Made by a program: the position numbers and the translations under genes | From: Natrinema mahii | GTDB taxonomy: Archaea; Halobacteriota; Halobacteria; Halobacteriales; Natrialbaceae | DNA length: 64,000 bases | Direction: 5' to 3' | NCBI GenBank assembly: GCA_000690595.2 | Contig: JHUT02000003.1 | Span: 62,001 to 126,000 of the forward strand | Shown here: positions 34,842 to 43,008 of the stretch, piece by piece | Numbering within the stretch: the stretch's first letter is position 1 | Layout of the letters: the number at the start of each line of letters is the position of its first letter | Notes under the pieces: model-generated | What the model was told of the DNA's origin: nothing | Databases searched by the model: none | The model's input: only the letters and a program-made list of their open reading frames with translations

Positions 34842-34941
34842 CGGTCAGTCCTCGCGATTTCGATTCTCACGTCTTCTCGAGCGGCCGCGACCGACGCCGC
34901 TTGACGCCGGTATTTCGTCTTCTCGAGACTGCTCCCGACCG

Positions 34942-34968
34942 ATATTTATAATTACTCGGTAACGAGTA
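34942..34968 (+). promoter_or_regulatory. TATA box with a TrmB-type operator
   Basis: The AT-rich element ATATTTATAATTA (34942-34954) is followed directly by TACTCGGTAACGAGTA (34953-34968), a palindrome that fits TACT-N7-GAGTA, the motif reported for the sugar-responsive regulator TrmB of Halobacterium. It lies between the TATA element and the ATG at 34977, a position that would favour repression. The message would be nearly leaderless. Confidence 0.6.
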
Positions 34969-34976
34969 CACTCTGT

Positions 34977-35294
34977 ATGGTCTGGCAGGATTTGCTCTTC
35001 ATGGCCGGTAGTCTGCTCTCGGTGGTCTTTCTCGCGCCCGCGCTTCGGGACGTAAACGCGCGGATCCCTCTCGCGACGAGCGTTCCCAAAATGGCGCTGG
35101 GCGGCGTCTACGCGTTCACGTTCGCGACGATGGGCATGTCGCTGGCCGCGGTCGGCCTCCTCGCAACCGGGCTCATGTGGGGGCTGCTCGCGGCGTACCG
35201 ATCGCCGTCGGCGACCGCGTCCTCGCGCGCTCGCTCGCGCGCCCCGGTCGCGCCCGACTCGATCGCACGCGACGAGCAACGGCCGCGTCGGTGA
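34977..35294 (+). CDS. Small membrane protein under a TrmB-type site
   Basis: A 105-residue protein, MVWQDLLFMAGSLLSVVFLA at the start, with about three hydrophobic segments (6-24, 38-56, 57-72) and a Ser/Ala/Arg-rich soluble tail. No family is recognised with certainty; similar short proteins are frequent in Halobacteria. It and the ASCH gene separate tif6 from rpl18a, which are normally adjacent. The promoter has a TATA element and a TrmB-type palindrome, linking it to carbon-source control by inference. Confidence 0.65.
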   Translation: MVWQDLLFMAGSLLSVVFLAPALRDVNARIPLATSVPKMALGGVYAFTFATMGMSLAAVGLLATGLMWGLLAAYRSPSATASSRARSRAPVAPDSIARDEQRPRR

Positions 35295-35308
35295 CTCGAG
35301 GACTGACC

Positions 35309-35620
35309 TTACTGCCGTTCGAACCGATGGAGGACGACCTCGCTGTCGTCGTCCCACTCGAAGTTCTCGTGGGCGTGTTCGAGCATGCGTCGATACCCCT
35401 CGAGATCGTCCACCCCTTCGGCGCGGGCGTCCTCGTCGGTCAGGTCCCCGAGCGTTCGCTCGCGGACGGCGGTCACTTCGAAGGTCGTGCCGTCGATCGC
35501 GAACGTATCGCCCTCGTCGGCGTACTGCTGGCCGCGGTGGATCTGGGTGACCTCGCCCTCGAGGGCCTGTTCTCGCATTCGCTCGCTGGGCAGCAACTCG
35601 CCGGGATCGAGTTCGCTCAT
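35309..35620 (-). CDS. ASCH-domain protein
   Basis: A 103-residue protein with an ASCH/PUA-like fold: MSELDPGELLPSERMREQALEGEVTQIHRGQQYADEGDTFAIDG, then FEVTAVRERTLGDLTDEDARAEGVDDLEGYRRMLEHAH. ASCH domains bind RNA or nucleotides, and some hydrolyse acetylcytidine; no catalytic claim is made here. ATG at 35620 chosen because upstream codons lack similarity. It is encoded against the direction of the ribosomal cluster. Confidence 0.8.
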   Translation of the reverse strand: MSELDPGELLPSERMREQALEGEVTQIHRGQQYADEGDTFAIDGTTFEVTAVRERTLGDLTDEDARAEGVDDLEGYRRMLEHAHENFEWDDDSEVVLHRFERQ

Positions 35621-35771
35621 GGGGTCGGGTTCGACCGCCCGTCGGAAAACGCTTGACCCTTCGCTCGTGGGGAATGTCGGGGATGGGACGCTCGTTCCGC
35701 CAGCTCGCGTCGGCCGCCGGCCGTCGAATGGGAAGGGAAGATTCTTCCGACTGCCTGCCGGAGGGATAGGC

Positions 35772-35945
35772 ATGAGTCAATTTACGGTCAGTGGTCGATT
35801 CAAGAGCCGCGACGGTTTCGCGGAGTTCGAGACGACCATCGACGCCGAAAACGAGAACGTCGCTCGCGAACACGCCTACACCCAGCTCGGAAGCCAGCAC
35901 GGGCTCAAACGTACCGAGATCGAACTCGAGGAGGTATCCCAATAA
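35772..35945 (+). CDS. rpl18a: 50S ribosomal protein L18Ae (LX)
   Basis: A 57-residue archaeal LX/L18Ae protein: MSQFTVSGRFKSRDGFAEF at the start, then ETTIDAENENVAREHAYTQLGSQHG and KRTEIELEEV. The size is right for the archaeal form. Its TAA overlaps the ATG of prefoldin alpha by one base. In most archaea it follows tif6 directly. Confidence 0.95.
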   Translation: MSQFTVSGRFKSRDGFAEFETTIDAENENVAREHAYTQLGSQHGLKRTEIELEEVSQ

Positions 35946-36391
35946 TGGGTCAGCAGCAACTCCAGCAGCTGTCCCAGGAGCTTCAGGAGATCGAAGAACA
36001 GATCGAGGGCCTGCAGGCGAACGTCGAAGCCCTGCGACAGGAACAGACCGAGGTCGACGAGGCCATCGAAGCGATCGAAACCCTCGAGACCGGCTCGACG
36101 GTCCAGATGCCGCTGGGCGGCGGTGCCTACCTGCGAACGACGATCGAGAACATCGACGAAGTCATCGTCGACCTCGGCGCCGACTACGCCGCGGAGTTCG
36201 AGGAGGGAGACGCCGTCGACGCCCTCGAGAACAAGAAGGATCACCTCGACGACCAGATCGACGAACTCAACGAGGAGATCGCGGAACTCGAGACCGAGAG
36301 CGACGAACTCGAGCAGCAGGCCCAGCAGCTCCAGCAGCAGGCGATGCAACAGCAGATGCAGGGGATGGGCCAGGGCCAGCCCGACGAGTAA
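35945..36391 (+). CDS. pfdA: Prefoldin subunit alpha
   Basis: A 148-residue chaperone subunit that, with beta subunits, delivers unfolded proteins to the thermosome. N-terminal (LQQLSQELQEIEEQIEGLQANVEALRQEQTEVDEAIEAI) and C-terminal (ALENKKDHLDDQIDELNEEIAELETE) coiled-coil helices flank the beta core with LGGGAYLRTTI. The tail is Gln-rich (QQQAMQQQMQGMGQG). Directly coupled to rpl18a; ftsY starts 27 bases later. Confidence 0.95.
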   Translation: MGQQQLQQLSQELQEIEEQIEGLQANVEALRQEQTEVDEAIEAIETLETGSTVQMPLGGGAYLRTTIENIDEVIVDLGADYAAEFEEGDAVDALENKKDHLDDQIDELNEEIAELETESDELEQQAQQLQQQAMQQQMQGMGQGQPDE

Positions 36392-36418
36392 CGCGGCGCA
36401 GTACGTTTATCGCCATCC

Positions 36419-38011
36419 ATGTTCGATAACCTGAAGGACAAGCTCGGAAGCTTCCGCGACGACGCCGAAGAAGCCGCCGAGGAGAACGTCGAGGAGGTCG
36501 ACGAGGCCGACCTCGAAGCGGACGAACTCGATGACGCCGAGGCCGACGCGGACTCGACGGACTCGAGCGACGCGACCCCGTCGGACCCGGCCGATTCAGC
36601 GGACGCGGAAGCCACCGATACTACCGCCGACGCCGAGACGGCGGCGCCGGCGTCCGCCGCGGTCGAGCCGGACGCGGCGGTCACGGCCGAGTCGGAACCG
36701 GAGTCGACGACCGAATCCGCCACTGCGGACGCGACCGAATCCGCGGGCCAGGAGCCGGCGATCGATCCCGACCGCGAGGCCGACGACGCCGAGTCGGCCC
36801 CGGACGAGGAATCGGCCGTCGATGAGGGGGCCACGGCGGACGACGAAGACGACGACGGCGGCCGGACCGGGCTCGGCGCCAGAGCCCGCTCGCTCTTTTC
36901 GGGGTCGTCCGACGATTCCGAATCCGATGCCGACGAAACCGGCTCCGACGACGATCCGGCCGACGCCGCGACGCCGGACGAGGCGTCGGCCGAGACGACG
37001 ACGGTCGACGACCCGGCCGCCGAAACGGCGGTCGACGAGGCCCCAGTCGGCGGGGACGCCGACGAGACCGCGGATGAGGCCGATACCGACGAGGACACGG
37101 AAACCACCGACAACGGCGGGACCGGCTTCGGTGCGAAGGCCAAGTCCCTCGTCAAGGGGAAGTTCGTCATCGAGGAGGAAGACCTCGAGGGCCCGCTACA
37201 CGAACTCGAGATGGCCCTGCTCTCCAGCGACGTCGAGATGGGCGTCGCCGAGGAGATCCTCGACAACATCCGCGACGAACTGGTCGGGGAGACTCGGACC
37301 TTCACGACCTCGACCGGCGAGGTCGTCGAGGACGCGCTGCACAACGCAATCTATGACGTGATCAGCGTCGGCCAGTTCGACTTCGACGAGCGCATCGCCG
37401 AGGCCGACAAGCCGGTCACCATCGTCTTCACTGGCGTCAACGGCGTCGGGAAGACCACCTCGATCGCCAAACTGAGCCGTTACTTCGAGGAGCGGGGCTT
37501 CTCGACGGTGATGGCCAACGGCGACACCTACCGCGCCGGTGCCAACGAGCAGATCCAGGAACACGCCGACGCGCTCGACACGAAGCTCATCAGTCACGAA
37601 CAGGGCGGCGACCCCGCCGCGGTGTTGTACGACGCCGTCGAGTACGCCGAGGCCAACGACGTCGACGTCGTGCTGGGCGACACCGCCGGTCGGCTCCACA
37701 CCGACGAGGGCCTGATGGATCAACTCGAGAAGATCGATCGCGTCGTCGGGCCGGACATGACGCTGTTCGTCGACGAGGCGGTGGCCGGCCAGGACGCCGT
37801 CAACCGCGCCCGGGAGTTCAACGACGCCGCCGAGATCGACGGCGCGATCCTGACGAAGGCCGACGCCGACTCCAACGGTGGCGCGGCGATCTCGATCGCC
37901 CACGTCACCGGGAAGCCGATTCTGTTCCTCGGCGTCGGGCAGGGATACGACGACTTAGAGCGGTTCGATCCCGACGAGATGCTCGATCGGCTGCTCGAAG
38001 ACGAGGAGTAA
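36419..38011 (+). CDS. ftsY: Signal recognition particle receptor FtsY
   Basis: A 530-residue SRP receptor GTPase. Residues 1-240 are a very long, strongly acidic A domain (Glu/Asp/Ala/Ser/Thr), typical of halophiles. The N domain begins near 245 (FVIEEEDLEGPLHELEMALLSSDVEMG), and the G domain has TGVNGVGKTTSIAKL, DTAGRLHTDEG and TKADADSNGG. It docks SRP-ribosome complexes to the membrane, working with SRP54 encoded at 53842. Last gene of the rpl18a-pfdA-ftsY run. The last 141 bases before the final codons are duplicated downstream. Confidence 0.96.
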   Translation: MFDNLKDKLGSFRDDAEEAAEENVEEVDEADLEADELDDAEADADSTDSSDATPSDPADSADAEATDTTADAETAAPASAAVEPDAAVTAESEPESTTESATADATESAGQEPAIDPDREADDAESAPDEESAVDEGATADDEDDDGGRTGLGARARSLFSGSSDDSESDADETGSDDDPADAATPDEASAETTTVDDPAAETAVDEAPVGGDADETADEADTDEDTETTDNGGTGFGAKAKSLVKGKFVIEEEDLEGPLHELEMALLSSDVEMGVAEEILDNIRDELVGETRTFTTSTGEVVEDALHNAIYDVISVGQFDFDERIAEADKPVTIVFTGVNGVGKTTSIAKLSRYFEERGFSTVMANGDTYRAGANEQIQEHADALDTKLISHEQGGDPAAVLYDAVEYAEANDVDVVLGDTAGRLHTDEGLMDQLEKIDRVVGPDMTLFVDEAVAGQDAVNRAREFNDAAEIDGAILTKADADSNGGAAISIAHVTGKPILFLGVGQGYDDLERFDPDEMLDRLLEDEE

Positions 38012-38096
38012 CGTCGACCCATGCTTTCTTTGCCGCTGGACCCTCGAAATCGGTTACCCGAGGATTCAACGACTGAACAGCGATTGCGTCGATTTC

Positions 38097-38303
38097 ATGT
38101 CGGCCGACGCCGACTCCAACGGCGGTGAGCCGAGCGAAGCGAGGCGATCCTCGTCGGACCGGAGGTCCGACGTTGGCGCGGCGATCTCGATCGCCCACGT
38201 CACCGGGAAGCCGATTCTGTTCCTCGGCGTCGGGCAGGGATACGACGACTTAGAGCGGTTCGATCCCGACGAGATGCTCGATCGGCTGCTCGAGGAGTCG
38301 TAG
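38097..38303 (+). pseudogene. Duplicated ftsY 3' end with a 51-base in-frame insertion
   Basis: Bases 38102-38293 repeat 37858-37998 of ftsY without visible mismatch except for 51 extra bases after AACGG (about 38122-38172). The insertion keeps the frame and would add EPSEARRSSSDRRSDVG. It contains the palindrome TCGGACCGGAGGTCCGA and a GAGCGAAGCGAG repeat. The open frame (68 codons, ATG at 38097) ends RLLEES and lacks the G1 and G3 GTPase motifs, so it is unlikely to work. Near-perfect identity indicates a recent duplication. Confidence 0.8.
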
Positions 38304-38375
38304 CCGGACCCGTAGCGGGGGGCGGAGCGTTCGTTCTTTCAGAAGACACTTATTGTTTGTTTGAGTAGTTGGCGT

Positions 38376-38960
38376 ATGAACCGTCCTCGCTCTCGCCGCG
38401 GGCTCCTCGCGTCGGTCGTCACGACCGTCGCGGTCACGACGGGCGGTTTCGAGTACACCTCCGGCGGGCCGACCGGCCCGCCGCTGGATTCCGGAACCGT
38501 CCCGGCGGACTGGTTCGAGTGTGACGAAGTCAGCCGTCCGGACCCCGAGCCGCCGGACGGCGGCACGCTCGAGCCGCGGACGTACCCGTCGTCGCCGTCG
38601 TCGATGGACGTTGACATGGTCGAGTACGTCACGGGGTTCGAGCGGACGTATCGACACAACGCGTTTCTCAGTCAGTACGGAGCCGCGGCACGGACCGTCG
38701 ACCTTCGCCGGACGGACGGACGGGCAAGCGCCGTCGGATCGGCGACGACTCCGGACGCGGTCATGGTCGCGATCCGGTACGACCTGACGACCGGGACCGG
38801 CCGGTCGAGTACCGACTCCCGCGACAGGTGGGACATTCGAGTCGTCTATTACGTGGACGAGAACGTCGTCCTTCGGTCCCGGTACCACGGCGTCGCCGAG
38901 GAGTTGCACTTCGAGCCCGACCCCCGTACGCAGGGCGAACTCGTCGCCTGTTTCGACTGA
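38376..38960 (+). CDS. Predicted exported protein of unknown function
   Basis: A 194-residue protein starting MNRPRSRRGLLASVVTTVAV, a likely twin-arginine signal (SRRGLL). The mature part contains two cysteines (in WFECDEVSRP and near the C-terminus, VACFD) that could pair, and a beta-rich half (VMVAIRYDLTTGTG, WDIRVVYYVDENVVLRSRYHG). No family recognised. TATTGTTTGTTTGAG about 20 bases upstream is a plausible promoter. A TTG five codons earlier could also start. It stands alone between the ftsY copy and the sirohaem gene. Confidence 0.65.
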   Translation: MNRPRSRRGLLASVVTTVAVTTGGFEYTSGGPTGPPLDSGTVPADWFECDEVSRPDPEPPDGGTLEPRTYPSSPSSMDVDMVEYVTGFERTYRHNAFLSQYGAAARTVDLRRTDGRASAVGSATTPDAVMVAIRYDLTTGTGRSSTDSRDRWDIRVVYYVDENVVLRSRYHGVAEELHFEPDPRTQGELVACFD

Positions 38961-39216
38961 CCGGAGACTGTCCCCGCTCCGAGCCCCGGCGTCGCCGGCG
39001 GCCTACCGTATCAGAAAATATCGCCGCTACCGACGACGCGTTGCTCCGCGGTGTCGTCCCGAACCCGCTCGTGTCGGTGTCCTGCTGACGGTTTCCGTCC
39101 GGCCCCCGCATCGTTGGCGTTCCGTCGGGGCAATATTTACTGGTGGAAACGACCCACGTCATGATTCGCCGAGTTACGGGGGTGTATAGGCACGGGGTCG
39201 TATTACCCGCTAAACA

Positions 39217-39276
39217 ATGGTCTTTGAAGAGAGTGCGACCGCTCGAGCGGCTGCCGACCGGCGGTGGTCCCGATGA
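39217..39276 (+). CDS. 19-codon leader ORF coupled to the sirohaem reductase
   Basis: ATG at 39217 begins a frame of 19 codons (MVFEESATARAAADRRWSR) whose TGA (39274-39276) overlaps the ATG of the reductase gene as ATGA. A TATA-like GTGTATAGG at 39182-39190 would start transcription close to this ATG, so the ORF could be leaderless and hand ribosomes to the reductase gene. The layout is the same as at 11513-11581. Confidence 0.4.
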   Translation: MVFEESATARAAADRRWSR

Positions 39277-40958
39277 ATACGGTCGAGCAGCACAAACAGG
39301 AGAAACATCCCCTCGACGTCATCGACGACGTCTACGACTACGCCGACGAGGAACTTTCCTTCGAGGAGATCGAAGCGCGCGCCGGCGGCGGTGAGTGGGA
39401 GCGTCTGAAGTGGGCCGGCATGTACGCCCAGAAGCAGGAGGGCTACTTCATGATCCGGACCAAGGTCCCCGGCGGGAAGCTCACGCCGGAGCAGGCCGAG
39501 GTCATCGGCGAGGTCACCGACGACCTCGCGGTCGCCCCCGAGGAGTACGGCGGCGAGGAACAGAACGAACTCTGGGGTGATGCCTACCTCGACATCACGA
39601 CCCGACAGGACATCCAGAAACACTGGATCCGCGTCGAGGACGTGCCCGAGATGTGGGACCGCTACGACGAGGTCGGCCTGACGACGGTCCAGGGCTGCGG
39701 TGACTCGGCTCGAAACGTCCTCGGCTGTCCCGCGGCCGGCCTCGACGACCACGAGTGTTTCAACGCGCAGCCGGTCATCGAGGCGGTCTCGGACTTCTTC
39801 ACCGAGAACCGCGAGTACGCCAACCTCCCCCGGAAGTTCAAGATCACGATCACGGGCTGTGCCCACGACTGCGCCCAGTCCCAGATCAACGACGTCGGGC
39901 TCGTCCCCGCGAAGAAGGAGATCGATGGGGAGTACCTCTACGGTTTCCACGCCCGCGTCGGCGGCGGCCTCTCCGACGGCCCCCGGATGAGTTCCGAACT
40001 CGACGCCTTCATCAGGCCCGAGGACGCCGTCGAGTTCTGCCGTGCCGTCGCCCAGACGTTCAAGGAACTGGGCGACCGGAACAACCGCGGCGTCTGTCGC
40101 ATGCGGTATCTCGTCGAGCAGTTGGGCCCCGAGAAGTTCGAGGAGGCCGTCCGCGACCGCTGTACGATCGACCTGCCGACAGGCGGCCAGAACCTGACCG
40201 TCGGCTATCAGGGCGATCACGTCGGCGTCCACGAGCAGAAACAGGACGGGCTCAACTACGTCGGCTTCAACGTCATCGCCGGCCGCATGGGCGGCGACGA
40301 GTTCGCGGAAGCCGCCCGCGCCGCCGAGACGTACGGGACCGAAGACGCCTCCGTCCGCCTCGCGACCGACCAGAACTTCCTGATCACGCACATCCCCGAC
40401 GAGCACGTCGACGACCTGCTGGCGGAGCCCTTCGCCCAGGAGTACAGCCCCGATCCGGGGCCGTTCTCGCGGGGCGCAGTCGGCTGTACGGGCAACGAGT
40501 TCTGTAACTACGCCATCATCGAGACCAAAAAGCGGACCAAGCGCTGGGCCCGCGAACTCGACGACCGCATCAACGTCCCCGACGACATCGAGTCCATCCG
40601 GATGCACATGTCCGGCTGCTCGGCCTCGTGTGCCCAGCCCCAGATCGCCGACATCGGCTTCCGCGGCGAGACGGTCAAACTCGAGGACGAAGACGGCGAC
40701 GACATCGTCGAAGGGATGGACTTCGGCCTCGGCGGTTCGCTGGGGGCCGACAACGAGTTCCTCGACTGGGTCGAGAGCGCCGTGCCCGCCGACTCCGTGA
40801 TCCCGGCCCTCGAGCAACTGTTCGAGGCCTACAGCGAGGACCGCGACGACGACGAGCAGTTCTACGAGTGGTGTCGCGGCGTCGACAACGCCGAACTGCG
40901 CTCGATCATGCAAGGGGCCGACGCGCCGGTCGCGCGGGGTGTTGCGCATGGGGACTAA
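39273..40958 (+). CDS. Sirohaem nitrite/sulfite reductase
   Basis: A 561-residue sirohaem and [4Fe-4S] enzyme that carries out six-electron reduction of sulfite or nitrite. Cluster ligands are in GCTGNEFC (CX5C, about 403-410) and SGCSASC (CX3C, about 446-452). Other marks are GCGDSARNVLGCPAAG near 142, TGCAHDCAQSQINDVGL near 193 and an N-terminal half-domain GYFMIRTKVPGGKLTPEQ. The C-terminal tail has no ferredoxin or flavin domain, so electrons come from a partner. The next gene overlaps by 11 bases and encodes an F420-dehydrogenase-like protein. Sulfite versus nitrite cannot be decided from sequence; no nitrate genes are near. Confidence 0.88.
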   Translation: MNTVEQHKQEKHPLDVIDDVYDYADEELSFEEIEARAGGGEWERLKWAGMYAQKQEGYFMIRTKVPGGKLTPEQAEVIGEVTDDLAVAPEEYGGEEQNELWGDAYLDITTRQDIQKHWIRVEDVPEMWDRYDEVGLTTVQGCGDSARNVLGCPAAGLDDHECFNAQPVIEAVSDFFTENREYANLPRKFKITITGCAHDCAQSQINDVGLVPAKKEIDGEYLYGFHARVGGGLSDGPRMSSELDAFIRPEDAVEFCRAVAQTFKELGDRNNRGVCRMRYLVEQLGPEKFEEAVRDRCTIDLPTGGQNLTVGYQGDHVGVHEQKQDGLNYVGFNVIAGRMGGDEFAEAARAAETYGTEDASVRLATDQNFLITHIPDEHVDDLLAEPFAQEYSPDPGPFSRGAVGCTGNEFCNYAIIETKKRTKRWARELDDRINVPDDIESIRMHMSGCSASCAQPQIADIGFRGETVKLEDEDGDDIVEGMDFGLGGSLGADNEFLDWVESAVPADSVIPALEQLFEAYSEDRDDDEQFYEWCRGVDNAELRSIMQGADAPVARGVAHGD

Positions 40959-42552
40959 CGGCGACGAATCCCGGTTCCCGCATGTTCCGGAGTCGGACGA
41001 CGATGACGACGCCGTCGTCGTCCCCGACACCGAGGGCGGCGCGTCCCACTCCCGGGAGCACACCGACCACGCTCGAGAGGGCGCTATCGCGACCGACGGC
41101 GGCGCGAACGCCGAGGGCGATAGCTGCTCGCCGAACACCTGCACTTGCGGCGAGAAGACCGGTACCGACGCCGAGTCGGAGACGCCGCCGGTCGCCACCG
41201 ACGGCGCAGGCGTGGCGAACGTCGACGAGATGGGCGAACTCGGCGACCTCGAGTTCACCGAGCCCGCCGAGGACGCCAGTCAGGACGTCTACGACGACGC
41301 GCCCGACACCCGCGTCGGGGTTCCCGAGGGGGTCGACCTCGAGACGCCGACGTACTCGATCCGCTCGCGGATGAACGACATCGAGACGCCGGACGAGAAG
41401 ACCTGGTTCATGGAACTGGACGAGGCGGTCATCGACGAGGGCCGCTGTATCCAGTGTGGGACCTGTGTCGCCGCCTGTCCGTCGGACTCGATCGGGGTCG
41501 GCGACGACGGCCTGCCGGAACTGGTCAAGATGTGTACCGGCTGTTCGATGTGTTGGGACTTCTGTCCCCGCGGCGGCATGCGCTACGAGCGCCAGTGGAA
41601 GATCACCGGCGGCGAGGACAACGTCAAAGGCGCGGGCGACCCGATCACGGAGTTCTCGGCGAGGGTCGAAGACGACTGGACCGACGAGGCCCAAGACGGC
41701 GGCGTCGTCACCGGCGTCCTCGCGACGCTGCTCGAGGAAGGCGAGATCGACGGCGCGTTGATCGCCACCGAGAGCGAGGACGAAGCGTGGAAGGCCGAGA
41801 GCTACCTCGCGACCACGACCGAGGAACTCATCGCAAACGCCGGCACCGTCTACAACCAGACGCTGGCCCTTGGCAACCTCGATCTCGAGCAGTGGGCGCA
41901 CAAGCTCCCCGACAAGTCCTGGGACGAGCTCAGTCTCGCGATCGTCGGCACGCCCTGTGAGATCGAGGGCATCCGCGCCCTGCAGGACTTCGAGTGGGAC
42001 TATCAGGCCCAGAACGAGGGTATTCGGGCTGTGGACTACACGATCGCGCTGATGTGTACGAAGAACTTCAACTACCACAGTCTCATGGGCGAGCAGTTAG
42101 AGGAGCAACGCGGCATCTCGCCGTCGGAGATCGGCAAGATGGACGTCCTCGATGGCAAGATGATGGTCTACGACCACGACGGCGAGATGATCGTCGAGGA
42201 GGACATCGAGAACTTCCACGACGCCGCGCTCAAGGGCTGTGACGAGTGTGCCGACTTCACCGGCTTCTGTTCGGACATCACCGTCGGCTCCGTCGGCTCG
42301 AGCGATGAGTACTCGAGTGTCATCGTCCGCACCGAGCAGGGGATGAACGCCTGGGAGCTGACCGAGCCGAAACTCGATTACCACGATCTCGAGGACAAGT
42401 CGGCGGTCGGCAAGCTGCAGGGCTGGGACAAGAAGAAGGCCTTCGAGAGCTTGGAGCGACCCTTCGACCCCGACGCCCCGCGGTTCATCGAGTACACCGA
42501 CCACGCCGAGAACTACGGCACGGCGCTGAATCCCCACGATCAGGGCCACTGA
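40948..42552 (+). CDS. F420-dehydrogenase beta-subunit-like iron-sulfur flavoprotein
   Basis: A 534-residue protein. Residues 1-130 are acidic and hold a small Cys group (C60, C65, C67 in SCSPNTCTCGEK). Next comes a 2[4Fe-4S] ferredoxin domain (CIQCGTCVAAC at 167-177, CTGCSMCWDFC at 196-206), then the FrhB/FqoF N and C domains (WKITGGEDNVKGAGDPITEFSARV, SLAIVGTPCEIEGIRALQ, CDECADFTGFCSDITVGSVGSSDEYSSVIVRTEQG). Proteins of this family oxidise reduced F420 and pass electrons to Fe-S partners. Its gene overlaps the sirohaem reductase, so it is the probable electron donor. Confidence 0.85.
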   Translation: MGTNGDESRFPHVPESDDDDDAVVVPDTEGGASHSREHTDHAREGAIATDGGANAEGDSCSPNTCTCGEKTGTDAESETPPVATDGAGVANVDEMGELGDLEFTEPAEDASQDVYDDAPDTRVGVPEGVDLETPTYSIRSRMNDIETPDEKTWFMELDEAVIDEGRCIQCGTCVAACPSDSIGVGDDGLPELVKMCTGCSMCWDFCPRGGMRYERQWKITGGEDNVKGAGDPITEFSARVEDDWTDEAQDGGVVTGVLATLLEEGEIDGALIATESEDEAWKAESYLATTTEELIANAGTVYNQTLALGNLDLEQWAHKLPDKSWDELSLAIVGTPCEIEGIRALQDFEWDYQAQNEGIRAVDYTIALMCTKNFNYHSLMGEQLEEQRGISPSEIGKMDVLDGKMMVYDHDGEMIVEEDIENFHDAALKGCDECADFTGFCSDITVGSVGSSDEYSSVIVRTEQGMNAWELTEPKLDYHDLEDKSAVGKLQGWDKKKAFESLERPFDPDAPRFIEYTDHAENYGTALNPHDQGH

Positions 42553-42621
42553 GCGGCCGCCTTCGGTCTTTTTCCGCCGTTGCGTCCGGTTCGTATCGCG
42601 CTCCGATTTCCCTGTGTCGGA

Positions 42622-42707
42622 CTATCGTAGCCGCTGAAACGATTTACACACTGATCGCAACGCTGTCGTGCGATCAGGTGTGCAATGACGTTCAGCGGCT
42701 ACGATAG
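42622..42707. repeat. Long imperfect palindrome, possible MITE
   Basis: CTATCGTAGCCGCTGAA at 42622-42638 returns inverted as TTCAGCGGCTACGATAG at 42691-42707 (17 of 17), and inner arms such as ACACACTGATCGCA and TGCGATCAGGTGTG also pair with a few mismatches. The whole 86 bases would fold into one hairpin. It lies between the F420 gene and a small membrane gene and codes for nothing. The form suggests a miniature transposable element or a multi-copy intergenic palindrome. Confidence 0.7.
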
Positions 42708-42813
42708 CAGTCGATACGTTCGGAGCGGACGGGGCGGACGTCGCACGCTCGATATCGGGGGTGACAGTCATCGAACCGAAATATTCGTAACGGAACTCGT
42801 AGTGAATTGACGT

Positions 42814-43008
42814 ATGAATAGAACGGATTGGTTCCTCGCGCTCATTACGTTTTTACTGGCCGTAATCGCCCTCGAAACCGTCTCCAACACGACGAACGAA
42901 CTCTTCCGAGATATCGGTGGCAGTGTCTCGCTATTGGTGATCTTTCTCTTGCCACTCTATCTCCTCGCCCATCTCGTGATGACCCATCACGACGAACCGG
43001 ACTGGTAG
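42814..43008 (+). CDS. Small two-span membrane protein
   Basis: A 64-residue protein with hydrophobic spans at about 7-24 and 38-56 and charged ends (MNRTDW... HHDEPDW). No family recognised. ATG at 42814; AT-rich ATATTCGTAA about 33 bases upstream could be the promoter. It stands alone after the 86-base palindrome, convergent with the AEC transporter. The following 296 bases to that gene hold no supportable feature. Confidence 0.6.
   Translation: MNRTDWFLALITFLLAVIALETVSNTTNELFRDIGGSVSLLVIFLLPLYLLAHLVMTHHDEPDW

Noticed and set aside
39210-41258. Long minus-strand frame opposite the sirohaem reductase
   Set aside because: Shadow of two confidently assigned plus-strand genes; composition (Val, Leu, Arg, Asp) is typical of antisense GC-rich frames.
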